This document shows positions 7,967-16,057 of a stretch of 64,000 nucleotides of DNA, in pieces. The notes beneath the pieces were generated by a model. That model saw only the letters and a program-made list of their open reading frames with translations. It did no database searches and was not told the DNA's origin. The position numbers and the translations under genes were made by a program. Source of the DNA: Actinobacteria bacterium OV320 (lineage in GTDB: Bacteria > Actinomycetota > Actinomycetes > Streptomycetales > Streptomycetaceae); the NCBI GenBank assembly GCA_001298545.1, contig LJCX01000027.1:558001-622000 (forward strand), given 5' to 3'. Within the stretch, counting starts at the first letter, position 1; each line of letters starts with the position of its first letter.

Positions 7967-9499
7967 GTGCACAATTTCTCGAGCATCCTCGATCACCACC
8001 TGGCCCAGCGGCCCGACGCCGTGGCCGTGACACAGGAGGACCGCCGTCTGACGGTGCGCACCCTCCATGACCGGGTCAACCGGCTGGCCGCCGGGCTGAC
8101 GGAACTGGGCGTCGGACGCGGCGACGTCGTGGGCCTGCTGCTCCACAACCGGCCGGAGTTCCTGGAGCTGGTGTACGCCGCCAATCGCGTCGGAGCCGTC
8201 TTCCTGCCGCTGAACTACCGTCTGTCCGAGGAGGAATGGGCGTACATCCTCGACCACTCCCGGGCGAAGGCGGTCGTCACCGAGCCGGAGTTCCTGCGGG
8301 CCGCGGACCGGATCGCCGAAAGACTGACCGGCCTGGAGCGGCGGATCCTGGTGGACGGCGCGGCCCCCTCGGGCCCGTGGACCGGTTACGAGGCGCTGCT
8401 GGAGCGGCACCGGGGCGCGCGGGTGGAGCCGGTCGACGTCGAGCCGGACGACCTCCAGCGGCTGATGTACACCTCCGGCACCACCTCACGGCCCAAGGGC
8501 GTGCGGATCACCTACGGGAACCTGCACGCCAAGAACGTGGCGCAGATCGTGCAGTTCGGCCTGACCTCGGCGGACACCACGCTGGTGGCGGGCCCGCTCT
8601 ACCACGTCGGCGGCCTCGACATGCCCGCCCTGCCGGTGCTGTACGCGGGCGGCGGGGTGGTGCTCCAGCGCAGGTTCGACGCCGCGGGCGTCCTGCGGGC
8701 CATCCAGGAACACCGGGTCACCAACGCCTGGCTGGCGCCCGTCATGGTCAACGCGGTCCTGGAGGTCCCGGACCGGGAGTCGTACGACACCACCTCGATG
8801 CGCTTCATCGTGGGCGGCGGCGAGAAGACCCCCGAGCCGGTGCTGCGGCGGATCATGAACGCCTTCCCCAACGCCTGGTTCGCCGACGCCTACGGACTGA
8901 CCGAGACGGTCTCCGGCGACACCTTCCTCGACCGGGAGCACGCGCTGTCCAAGCTGGGCTCGGTCGGCCGTCCCGTGGCGCACACCCGGGTCAGGATCGT
9001 CGACGACACGGACAAGGAGGTAGCGGCCGGCGAACTGGGCGAGATCACCCTGCGCGGCCCGAAGGTCTTCGCGGGCTACTGGCGCGACGAGAAGGCCACG
9101 GCCGCGGCGCTCAGGGACGGCTGGTTCCACACCGGGGACATCGGGCACGTCGACGAGGAGGGCTTCCTCTACATCGACGACCGCAAGAAGGACATGATCG
9201 TCTCCGGCGGGGAGAACATCGCCACGCCCGAGGTCGAGCGGGTCCTCTACGAGCACCCGGCCGTTCTGGAGGCCGCGGTGGTCGGCCTGACCCACCCCCG
9301 CTGGGGCGAGGTCCCCCGGGCCTTCGTGGTGTTCCGGCCCGGGACGAGCGCCGGGGCGGACGAACTGCGGGAGTTCTGCCGGGAGCGCCTGGCCGGGTTC
9401 AAGGTGCCGGCCCGTTTCGACCTCGTCGGCGAACTGCCCCGCACCCCATCGGGCAAGGTCCTCAAGCGGACCCTGCGCGACATCCCCGTGGAGGGCTGA
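7967..9499 (+). CDS. Acyl-CoA ligase (AMP-forming)
   Basis: This is a 510-residue ANL-superfamily adenylating enzyme. The AMP-binding loop YTSGTTSRPKG is at residues 168-178, the adenine-binding AYGLTET follows near residue 305, the hinge region is DGWFHTGDIG, and the C-terminal catalytic lysine is Lys497 in TPSGKVLK. It activates a carboxylic acid with ATP and transfers it to CoA, so it is the entry step of the pathway. GTG at 7967 is the start. It is followed after three bases by an SDR gene in the same operon and is divergent from the hydratase operon. The substrate (fatty, alicyclic or aromatic acid) cannot be read from sequence. Confidence 0.92.
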   Translation: MHNFSSILDHHLAQRPDAVAVTQEDRRLTVRTLHDRVNRLAAGLTELGVGRGDVVGLLLHNRPEFLELVYAANRVGAVFLPLNYRLSEEEWAYILDHSRAKAVVTEPEFLRAADRIAERLTGLERRILVDGAAPSGPWTGYEALLERHRGARVEPVDVEPDDLQRLMYTSGTTSRPKGVRITYGNLHAKNVAQIVQFGLTSADTTLVAGPLYHVGGLDMPALPVLYAGGGVVLQRRFDAAGVLRAIQEHRVTNAWLAPVMVNAVLEVPDRESYDTTSMRFIVGGGEKTPEPVLRRIMNAFPNAWFADAYGLTETVSGDTFLDREHALSKLGSVGRPVAHTRVRIVDDTDKEVAAGELGEITLRGPKVFAGYWRDEKATAAALRDGWFHTGDIGHVDEEGFLYIDDRKKDMIVSGGENIATPEVERVLYEHPAVLEAAVVGLTHPRWGEVPRAFVVFRPGTSAGADELREFCRERLAGFKVPARFDLVGELPRTPSGKVLKRTLRDIPVEG

Positions 9500-9502
9500 C
9501 CG

Positions 9503-10282
9503 ATGGCCGACGTCAACACCGATCTGCGCCTGGACGGCAGGACCGCCTGGGTGACCGGCGCGGGCAAGGGTCTCGGCCGGGCGATCGCCGTCGCCCTGTC
9601 CCAGGCCGGGGCGGACGTGGCGGTGACCGCGCGCACGGCCGCCGACCTGGAGAGCCTGGAGGCCGAACTCGGCGGGCCCGGCGGGCACGGCGGCAAGGTG
9701 CTGGTGCTGCCGGGCTCCGTGGCCGACCCGGACACGGTCCGCGCGACGGCCGGGCGGATCACCGACGCGACGGGGCGCCTGGACGTCCTCGTCAACTGCG
9801 CGGGGGTCAGTCCGCACTTCACCCGCAGCGAGTTCGTCACCGACGAGGACTGGCGGCGGGTGCTCGACATCAACCTCCAGGGCACCTTCTCCTGCTGCCG
9901 CGAGGCCGGCAAGGTCATGCTGGAGCAGGGGTCCGGATCGATCGTCAACGTGTCGTCGGTGCACGCGCGCACGGGCTTCGAGCGGATCGCCGCGTACGCC
10001 GCGAGCAAGGGCGGTGTCGAGGCCCTCACCAGGGCGCTCGCCGTGGAGTGGGCGGACCGCGGGGTGCGCGTCAACGCCCTGGCGCCCGGCTACTTCCGTA
10101 CGGATCTCAGCTCGGGGCTGCTGGACAGCCGCTGGGGCGAGCGGATCGTCCGGGGCACTCCGCTCGGCCGGGTGGGCGACGCCGGGGAACTGGGCGGCGC
10201 GGCGGTGTTCCTCGCCTCGGACGCCTCCCGGTTCGTCACCGGTACGACCGTCACCGTGGACGGCGGCTGGACGGCGTGGTGA
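9503..10282 (+). CDS. Short-chain dehydrogenase/reductase
   Basis: This 259-residue classical SDR has the cofactor motif TGAGKGLG (18-25), NCAG (98-101) and a complete catalytic set, Ser151/152, Tyr165 and Lys169 in YAASK. Its C-terminus carries ASRFVTGTTVTVDGG, typical of FabG-like enzymes. It probably oxidises a hydroxyacyl-CoA or an alicyclic alcohol with NAD(P). It is co-transcribed with the acyl-CoA ligase (3-base gap). A hairpin terminator follows the gene. Confidence 0.9.
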   Translation: MADVNTDLRLDGRTAWVTGAGKGLGRAIAVALSQAGADVAVTARTAADLESLEAELGGPGGHGGKVLVLPGSVADPDTVRATAGRITDATGRLDVLVNCAGVSPHFTRSEFVTDEDWRRVLDINLQGTFSCCREAGKVMLEQGSGSIVNVSSVHARTGFERIAAYAASKGGVEALTRALAVEWADRGVRVNALAPGYFRTDLSSGLLDSRWGERIVRGTPLGRVGDAGELGGAAVFLASDASRFVTGTTVTVDGGWTAW

Positions 10283-10384
10283 GCGCCGTCCGGCCGGCCG
10301 GCTGACAGGGCGGGGGCCGGGCGGAGCGGCCCCGGCCGAGCCCGTTGGGGCCGGCCGGTGCCGTACCGGGATCAGGCCCGCGCG

Positions 10385-10424
10385 GCGCACGGTCCCGGAG
10401 CTGTGCCGCTCCGGGACCGTGCGC
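10385..10424. terminator. Bidirectional terminator hairpin
   Basis: The arms 10385-10401 and 10408-10424 form a perfect 17-bp stem with a 6-base loop between the convergent SDR and amidohydrolase genes. Confidence 0.8.
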
Positions 10425-10438
10425 GGTCCGGTCGCGGG

Positions 10439-11713
10439 TCAGGCGTCCTCGGTGACGGGGGCGAGCTTCTTGCTGGTGTCGAAGTGCACGACACCGGCGA
10501 GGGTGCCGCCCAGGATGGCCGCGCGGTCCTCGTCGGAGACGGTGTCGTCGAAGTTGTCCGCGACGCACTCGGCGCTGCTGCGGAAGGTGCCCTCGGCATG
10601 GGGGTAGTCGTTGCCCCACATGACCGTCGACACTCCGGTGATGTGGCGGGCCTTGACGGCCGTCGGGTCGTCCGCGAACTGGACGTGGATCTGGCGCCGG
10701 ATGTACTCGCTGGGCTTGAGGGGATAGGGCCACTTGCCGTTGACGGTGAACAGCCGCCCCATGGCCGGCTGTTCCTTCGGCGAGCGATCGTCGTCCCAGA
10801 AACCGAGCCACCAGTCGGGGTCCTGGCCGATGCCCGTCCGGAAGGACTTGTCCATGAAGCCCATGTAGGAGACCAGCCAGCCCGCGCTGAACTCGATCAG
10901 GTTGAAGTGCAGCGCGGGGAACCGCTCACAGACGCCGCCGCCGACGAGGTCGGCGATGATGCGCTGCGGGCTGGAGAACCCGGCGGCGGAATTCTGGAGC
11001 CGGCCCGACACCATGTCGTCGGTCAACTGGCCCTTGCCCATGTTGACGGCCGTCATCATGCTCCGGACGGTCAGCGCCGTCTGCGAGGTGCTCTCCTTCG
11101 TCTTCACCCCGCCGGTGGCGACGTGGATGAACACCGGCATCCCGTGCGCCTGGGCGGCCGCCCACAACGGGTCGTACGTCCGCGACGCGTACGGCACGGG
11201 CGGGGTCTCCGGGATCAGGATCGCGCCCAGCCCGAGGCGCGCGCACCGCTCGATCTCGGCGACGGCCTCGGGGATGTCCGTGACGGGGATCGCCGCTGTC
11301 GGGCGCAGCCGGTTCCGGTACGGCAGGAACCGCTCGGCGATGTAGTCGTTCCACACGCGCGCGTGCGCCATCGACAGCTCGTGGTCGTCGGTGAACAGGA
11401 CGAACAGGGAGAGGTTGGGGAACATCACCGAGGCGTCGACGCCGTCGAGGTCCATGTCGCGGATGATGTGCTGCGGCTCGCCGTCCGGGGTCCGGCCGCC
11501 GAACTGCCGGTACTTGGAGATGGTCCAGCCGTCGTAGCCGATGGTGTGCAGCTTCTTGAACTCGGTGTGGCCACCCTCGACGATCGGCTCGTCGAGCGTG
11601 AATTCCTCTTCCCAGAGCGCCCGTTCCCTGAGGTGCACGGGCAGTCGGGTCTTGAACAGATCGACCGGCTCGATGATGTGCGAATCACCGGACACGACAA
11701 ATTCCCTGAACAC
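10439..11713 (-). CDS. Amidohydrolase-2 family TIM-barrel hydrolase/decarboxylase
   Basis: This 424-residue protein is of the amidohydrolase-related family (PF04909). It begins with the metal motif as GDSHIIEP, has a second His in VFIHVATGG and ends the barrel with WGNDYPHAEG, the conserved aspartate motif. Relatives include ACMSD-type decarboxylases and hydrolases of cyclic intermediates. GTG at 11713 follows AGAGG by about 9 bases. The gene has its own promoter with operator site 5 in the spacer, which ties it to the regulon. Whether it cleaves a C-C or a C-N/C-O bond is open. Confidence 0.85.
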   Translation of the reverse strand: MFREFVVSGDSHIIEPVDLFKTRLPVHLRERALWEEEFTLDEPIVEGGHTEFKKLHTIGYDGWTISKYRQFGGRTPDGEPQHIIRDMDLDGVDASVMFPNLSLFVLFTDDHELSMAHARVWNDYIAERFLPYRNRLRPTAAIPVTDIPEAVAEIERCARLGLGAILIPETPPVPYASRTYDPLWAAAQAHGMPVFIHVATGGVKTKESTSQTALTVRSMMTAVNMGKGQLTDDMVSGRLQNSAAGFSSPQRIIADLVGGGVCERFPALHFNLIEFSAGWLVSYMGFMDKSFRTGIGQDPDWWLGFWDDDRSPKEQPAMGRLFTVNGKWPYPLKPSEYIRRQIHVQFADDPTAVKARHITGVSTVMWGNDYPHAEGTFRSSAECVADNFDDTVSDEDRAAILGGTLAGVVHFDTSKKLAPVTEDA

Positions 11714-11773
11714 AGGCGGTACCTCTTTCGAACATCGTCGTTCGTTGCAGAACCCACCCCGGGGATACCGCCG

Positions 11774-11802
11774 AAGTTAGCTGTACCGAACGGTCCAGTC
11801 AA
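11774..11802 (-). promoter_or_regulatory. Promoter of the amidohydrolase gene
   Basis: On the minus strand TTGACT (11797-11802), a 17-base spacer and TAACTT (11774-11779) give a good sigma-70-like promoter 60 bases upstream of the start. Operator site 5 fills the spacer, a position that would block RNA polymerase. Confidence 0.65.
11783..11795 (-). promoter_or_regulatory. GACC-N4-GGTAC operator (site 5)
   Basis: Reads GACCGTTCGGTAC on the minus strand, with the perfect ACCG-N2-CGGT core. It lies wholly between the -35 and -10 boxes of the amidohydrolase promoter. Confidence 0.7.
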
Positions 11803-11908
11803 TGATTCCGCCTACGGGGTCATCGATCGGCCACGGCACCGAGACCCGGCAAAACGCCCGTGCGCCACGGGCGCGGGTGCCGGGCGACGATCGCCTGCTC
11901 GACGGGCG

Positions 11909-12733
11909 TCACTCGTCCTGCACCGCCGCGGTGAGGCCACCGTCCACGACGATGTCGACGCCGCTGACGAAGCTCGCCCCGTCCGACAGCAGGAACGCGG
12001 CGACCGCGGCGACCTCGTCGTACCGGCCGGTGCGGCCCAGCGGCGTGCGCTCGATGAGCTGCCGTACCGACTCGTGCCGGGCCGCCTCCTGCCGCGTCCC
12101 CGGGGTGTCGATGGCACCGGGCGACAGGGAGCACACCCGCGCGCCCACCGGCCCGAGCCGCACCGCCTCGGCGCGGGCGAAGCGGTGCACACCGTAGGTG
12201 GCCCACGGATACGCCCACGCGGGATCCTCCACGGCCGGGCCGATCGCCTCGCGGATCCCGTCGAGGAACCCCTCCTCCAGCGGATCGTCCAGGACGGCCG
12301 CGACCACCGGGTCGGGGTCGATGTGGGCGATCAGCGGGGACACCGAGGCGCAGTACACGAACGCCGTACCGGCGGTGGCCAACGGACGGAGCGCCTCGGC
12401 GACCAGCGCCGTCCCGACGAAGTCGACCTCGAGGATCCGGCGCCAGCCGGCCTCCCCCGCCTCGACGCCGTCGGCGTGCGCGACCGCCCGCAGGGTGCCG
12501 AGCTCCCCGGCCCGTCCGGCCAGCCGGGCAAGGGCCTGTCCGTCGGTGACGTCCGCTTCGAACGGCTCGACGGCGGCCCGCACACCCCGCCCGGCCAGGT
12601 CCTTCGCGACCGCGGCCGCCGCCGCCTCGTTCCGGTCGGCGAGCAGCAGCACGTCCACCATGTCGGCAAGACGCCGCGCGCACGCCTCTCCCGTCCCGCG
12701 ACCCGCGCCGGTGGCGATACCTACCGTGGTCAT
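11909..12733 (-). CDS. Atypical short-chain dehydrogenase (Lys-to-Arg at active site)
   Basis: This 274-residue SDR has a normal cofactor motif, TGAGRGTG (8-15), and the family end motif SFVSGVDIVVDGG. It carries a long insertion (residues 130-175) between Ser130 and Tyr180, as in hydroxysteroid and coniferyl-alcohol dehydrogenase-like SDRs. The catalytic motif reads YGVHR, so Lys184 is Arg, and the usual NNAG is replaced by AHADG. It may have altered activity or be mainly structural. The gene is divergent from the second TetR gene, sharing operator site 6, and lies upstream of the separately promoted amidohydrolase. Confidence 0.82.
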   Translation of the reverse strand: MTTVGIATGAGRGTGEACARRLADMVDVLLLADRNEAAAAAVAKDLAGRGVRAAVEPFEADVTDGQALARLAGRAGELGTLRAVAHADGVEAGEAGWRRILEVDFVGTALVAEALRPLATAGTAFVYCASVSPLIAHIDPDPVVAAVLDDPLEEGFLDGIREAIGPAVEDPAWAYPWATYGVHRFARAEAVRLGPVGARVCSLSPGAIDTPGTRQEAARHESVRQLIERTPLGRTGRYDEVAAVAAFLLSDGASFVSGVDIVVDGGLTAAVQDE

Positions 12734-12864
12734 GCGTCACTCCTCACTGGGGACACCCGTCCTAGGGACGAGTGTCTCGCGGCCGACGGCGTCCGGGACC
12801 GCCCGGACGCCGTCTCGCGCCTCCGGAGAGCCGTGACCGCGCCACCCGGGTCCGCCCCTTTGAC

Positions 12865-12877
12865 GTACCGTCTGGTC
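12865..12877 (-). promoter_or_regulatory. GACC-N4-GGTAC operator (site 6)
   Basis: Minus strand GACCAGACGGTAC. The core and about 8 flanking bases are the same as site 3, and a TTGACG (12860-12865) touches it. It lies between the atypical SDR gene and TetR paralogue 2. Confidence 0.65.
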
Positions 12878-12996
12878 TAGCAAACCGAGCGATGCCCCGG
12901 AGCCCGCTTCCCCCGGATCTGCCGAAAAAGCCGTCCGACGTGGTCCCGGGGGGTCGCCCTTGATCGACGTCGTCACGTCAAGCGGGGAGAGAAGCG

Positions 12997-13746
12997 ATGC
13001 CACGACCGCCGGGCCATGGACCGGGTTTCGAGGTCAGACGCCAGAAGATCATCGACATCGCGGCGTCGCTGTTCGCCCAGCAGGGGTACGCGGCGACGTC
13101 CATCAACGACCTGGGCCGGGCGGTAGGCCTCGCCAAGGGAGCCCTGTACTACTACATCGGCTCGAAGGAGAACCTGCTCGTCGAGATCCAGGCGCGGGTG
13201 ATGGGACCGCTGCTCTCCCGCGCCCGCCAGATCGCGGACCTCGACACGGATCCCCTGTTGCGGCTGCGGCTGCTGTCCGAATCGCTGCTCACCATCATCT
13301 TCCGCAGGCTCGACCACATCTGGGTCTACGAGCACGACTACCGCAGTCTGAGCGGCGCGGAACTGAAGACCCTGCTGGGCCAGCGTTCCGACTTCGAACA
13401 GGTGATCTCGGGGCTGCTCACGGAGGCCGTCGACCAGGGCACCTTCCGCTCGATGCCACCGCGGCTGGCCACCCTGCAGTTCCTCAACCTGCACAATCAC
13501 ACGTATCAATGGGTGCGCACGGACGGGCAGTGGGACGCGGCGTTCCTGTCCCGCGAATACTGCGCGACCCTGTTCCGCGGCTTCGGCGCCCCCGACCACG
13601 CCCTGCCGAAGCTGGAGAAACAGGCCGAGGCGTTCAAGCACGACCGCCCGGAACTGCCCCTCGATCCCGAGGCCGGCTGGAATCCCCCGCCCGCCACCGA
13701 AGCCGAATCCCGGCCCGGATCCGGATCCGGATCCGGATCCGCATGA
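12997..13746 (+). CDS. TetR-family regulator (KstR2-like), paralogue 2
   Basis: This 249-residue protein is closely similar to the TetR protein at 4004 along its whole length, starting with the same MPRPPGHGPGFEVRRQ. The helix-turn-helix is at about residues 14-60 and the ligand domain keeps VYEHDYRSL and LNLHNHTYQW. It differs mainly in the ligand-domain loops and in a C-terminal tail of Gly-Ser repeats (PGSGSGSGSA) encoded by four tandem GGATCC hexamers. ATG at 12997 follows GGGGAG. The two regulators bracket the catabolic island and have nearly the same operator upstream, so they may compete for the same sites while answering to different CoA thioesters. That division of labour is inferred. 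Confidence 0.9.
   Translation: MPRPPGHGPGFEVRRQKIIDIAASLFAQQGYAATSINDLGRAVGLAKGALYYYIGSKENLLVEIQARVMGPLLSRARQIADLDTDPLLRLRLLSESLLTIIFRRLDHIWVYEHDYRSLSGAELKTLLGQRSDFEQVISGLLTEAVDQGTFRSMPPRLATLQFLNLHNHTYQWVRTDGQWDAAFLSREYCATLFRGFGAPDHALPKLEKQAEAFKHDRPELPLDPEAGWNPPPATEAESRPGSGSGSGSA
13717..13740 (+). repeat. Four tandem GGATCC hexamers
   Basis: Four exact copies of GGATCC encode alternating Gly-Ser at the end of TetR paralogue 2, just before the stop. The first TetR copy has nothing like it. The repeat is in frame, so length changes would alter only the tail. Confidence 0.9.
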
Positions 13747-13751
13747 CGAAC

Positions 13752-13779
13752 GGGCCCGGCGCGCCGGCGCGCCGGGCCC
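13752..13779 (+). terminator. Palindromic terminator after TetR paralogue 2
   Basis: A 28-base perfect palindrome of GGGCCC and GGCGCGCC blocks lies 6 bases past the TetR stop. It can fold as a strong GC stem and probably ends the transcript; it has no T-tract. Confidence 0.55.
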
Positions 13780-13918
13780 TCCGTCGTCCCTCCTCCCTGG
13801 TCAGCCGGATGGCGTGGGTGCGGTTGACGCCGTGCAGCGCGGCACGGCCCGAGCCGGGCTCGCGCCTGTTGCAGGCGGCGGTCATATGAGCCCGGGGCGC
13901 GTGATCGAAGGACCGTGG

Positions 13919-14332
13919 CTACTGGTTGCGGGTGCGGGGGCCGTCGTACTGCCGGCCGGTGACCGGCTCGGCCCAGGCGGTCTCGGGTGTGCCGTCGCCT
14001 GTGCCCTCCCACATGGCGATGTGCTCCATGAACCGGTCGGGAGCGGCGCCGTGCCAGTGTTCCTCGTTCGGCGGACACGCAACGGTCTCGCCGGGGTGGG
14101 CCTCGAAGACGGTGCCGTCCCGGGTGCCGATCAGGGCGATGCCGGAGACGACGTGCAGGGTCTGGCCCAGGGAGTGGGAGTGCCAGTTGGTGCGGGCGCC
14201 CGGTGAGAAGCGCACCAGGTTGGCGCGCATCCGGGACGGCTCCTGGCCGGCCACGATGACGTCCCACCACACGTCGCCGGTGAACCAGTCGGCCGGGGCC
14301 TTGCTGCTGGACTGCTGCTTGATGAATTCCAT
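13919..14332 (-). CDS. Cupin-domain protein
   Basis: This 137-residue single-cupin protein carries metal motif 1 as NWHSHSLGQTL with GxxL before it and motif 2 around PGETVACPPNEEHWHG. It resembles the small cupins annotated as quercetin-dioxygenase-like or hydroxynitrile-lyase-like proteins; such cupins bind Mn, Fe or Ni through three His and one Glu. GGAGAACC precedes the ATG at 14332. It is the last gene of a leftward row (alcohol dehydrogenase, truncated SDR, MFS, SDR pseudogene, cupin). The reaction is unknown. Confidence 0.8.
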   Translation of the reverse strand: MEFIKQQSSSKAPADWFTGDVWWDVIVAGQEPSRMRANLVRFSPGARTNWHSHSLGQTLHVVSGIALIGTRDGTVFEAHPGETVACPPNEEHWHGAAPDRFMEHIAMWEGTGDGTPETAWAEPVTGRQYDGPRTRNQ

Positions 14333-14344
14333 GATGGTTCTCCG

Positions 14345-14705
14345 GTGTTGTTGATGTGGTCGGCCTCGGCCTCGGCCCGGTCGAACTCCCCCTTGGCGAT
14401 CATGCCGCTGACCATGGGGGTGTCGATGGTGCCCGGGCAGAAGGCGTTGACGCGGATGCCGCGCGGGGCGTATTCGAGGGCGGCGCTGCTCGCAGGCCGA
14501 TCACTCCGTGCTGGGAGGCGTGGTACGGGGCACGGCCGGGGAGACCGACGAGTGCGGTCTCCCGCAGGCCGTCCGGGGACCGGTCGGCGAGGGTGACGCG
14601 GGCGCCGGCGCGGGCGAAGGCGACGGCGGTGGTGCCGCCGATGCCGGAGCCGGCTCCGGTCACGAAGGCCGCTTTCCCGGTGAAGGCCGCGTTGTTCACA
14701 GTCAT
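14345..14705 (-). pseudogene. Broken SDR gene (internal deletion, frameshift, lost 3' end)
   Basis: The reading frame from ATG 14705 starts as a normal SDR (cofactor motif TGAGSGIG, then LADRSPDGLRET) but jumps straight to LVGLPGRAPYHAS, the active-site region, so about 90-100 residues are missing. The active-site Lys reads Gln (YHASQ). Soon after GVIGL the frame breaks; the adjoining frame continues with AALEYAPRGIRVNAF and GTIDTPMVSGMIAKGEF, the usual SDR continuation. The C-terminal cofactor loop and end are absent: the sequence runs directly into the cupin ribosome site. Three separate lesions make it a pseudogene. Confidence 0.85.
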
Positions 14706-14774
14706 GGGTGCAGTCCTCTCGTTCGCTGGCACATCGTCAGGTTCGTATCGGCGGGACGCGGATCCGGGCTCGAG

Positions 14775-16031
14775 TCAGTGCCGCGAGGACACCTGGGCGG
14801 GTTCGTCGTGTCGCGTGTGCGTGGGAGTGCTGCTCCGGGCCACGATCCGGCCCGTGCGGGAAGAGCCGTGGACGGCGAGAGCGATCAGGGGCAGCAGGGT
14901 GAGGGCGGCGGTGACGGTGCCGACCAGGGGCGGGCCGGTCAGGCCGAGGGAGGAGTCCAGGGCCGTACCGGCGATCAGCGAACCGGCGGCGATACCCGTG
15001 TTGAAGGCGGAGGTGGTCAGCGCCGAGGTGAGGGTGGGGGCGTCGCCGGCGAAGCGCATGGCGAGGGCGGTGACCACCGGGTTGACGGTGAAGCCGGTCA
15101 GGCCCATGAGGAAGACGAGGAGGGTGGCGGTCACCGGGTTGCCGGACAGCGGGATCATCAGGAGCAGGACCAGGGCGGTGGCCGCGGCGGCCGTGATGGT
15201 GGTGGCCATCGGACGTCGGTCGCCCAGGCGGCCTCCGATGGTGGTGCCGCCCAGGGCGCCCACGCCGAACGCGATGAGGACCAACGGTACGGCGCCCGCG
15301 GGGATGCCCGCGCGGTCGGTCAGCAGCGGCGTGACATAGGTGTACGTCGCCAGGACGCCACCCATGATCAGCATGGCGGCGCCGAGCGCCAGCCACAACC
15401 GGCCCTGCCGCAGAGCCCGGACCTCGGCCCGGACGGACACCTCGACGCGCTGCCCGTGGGCCGGGATGAAGCGGCCGACGAAGACGGCGGCGAGCCCGGA
15501 AAGGACGGCCAGGGCCCAGAAGGGGCCGCGCCAGCCGGTGAACTGGCCGGCGAAGGAGCCGATCGGCACGCCTACGACGTTGGCCAGGGTCAGGCCGCCG
15601 ATCATGACGCCCGTCGCACGGGTGGCGTTGCGCGGGCCCGCGGCGGTGGTGGCGACGACGAATCCGACGGACCAGAACGCCCCGGTGGCCAGGGCCGTGA
15701 CGACGCGGGCGAGGAGGACGATCGTGAAGGAGGTGCTGAGGGCGGCGACGAGGTGCCCGAGGCAGAACACGGACAGGGCCAGGATCAGCGTCTGACGTTG
15801 AGGCAGGCGCAGGGTCGCCATGGCCATGGTCGGCCCGCCGACGATCATGCCGAGGGCGAATGCGGTGATCAGCAGGCCGGCGTGGGAGACGCTGACTCCG
15901 AGGTCACCGGCCAGCTCCGGCAGCAGGCCGGCGACGACGAACTCGGTGGTCCCCATCAGGAACGTGCCGGCGGCGAGCACCCAGACGACGAAGGGCAGCT
16001 TGCCGGAGGTGGTCCCGGACGCGGAAGGCAT
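14775..16031 (-). CDS. MFS drug-efflux transporter (AraJ/Cmx type)
   Basis: This 418-residue membrane protein has the twelve-helix pattern of DHA1-type MFS exporters. It starts with LGTFLMGTTEFVVAGLLPE, the family signature of helix 1, has ALATGAFWSVGFVVA in helix 4 and GLTGFTVNPVVTALAMRF in the C-terminal half. Relatives export chloramphenicol, arabinose or other small molecules by proton antiport. ATG at 16031 lies 26 bases after the truncated SDR gene, so they are co-transcribed. It is the intact member of a pair; the paralogue at 21,812-22,458 is broken. Confidence 0.88.
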   Translation of the reverse strand: MPSASGTTSGKLPFVVWVLAAGTFLMGTTEFVVAGLLPELAGDLGVSVSHAGLLITAFALGMIVGGPTMAMATLRLPQRQTLILALSVFCLGHLVAALSTSFTIVLLARVVTALATGAFWSVGFVVATTAAGPRNATRATGVMIGGLTLANVVGVPIGSFAGQFTGWRGPFWALAVLSGLAAVFVGRFIPAHGQRVEVSVRAEVRALRQGRLWLALGAAMLIMGGVLATYTYVTPLLTDRAGIPAGAVPLVLIAFGVGALGGTTIGGRLGDRRPMATTITAAAATALVLLLMIPLSGNPVTATLLVFLMGLTGFTVNPVVTALAMRFAGDAPTLTSALTTSAFNTGIAAGSLIAGTALDSSLGLTGPPLVGTVTAALTLLPLIALAVHGSSRTGRIVARSSTPTHTRHDEPAQVSSRH

Positions 16032-16057
16032 ACGTGTGGTCTCTCCTTGCGTGGAAA

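Noticed and set aside
13634..13885. Minus-strand 83-codon frame after the TetR gene
   Set aside because: It overlaps the TetR 3' end and the palindromic terminator and has no clear start site or recognisable domain.
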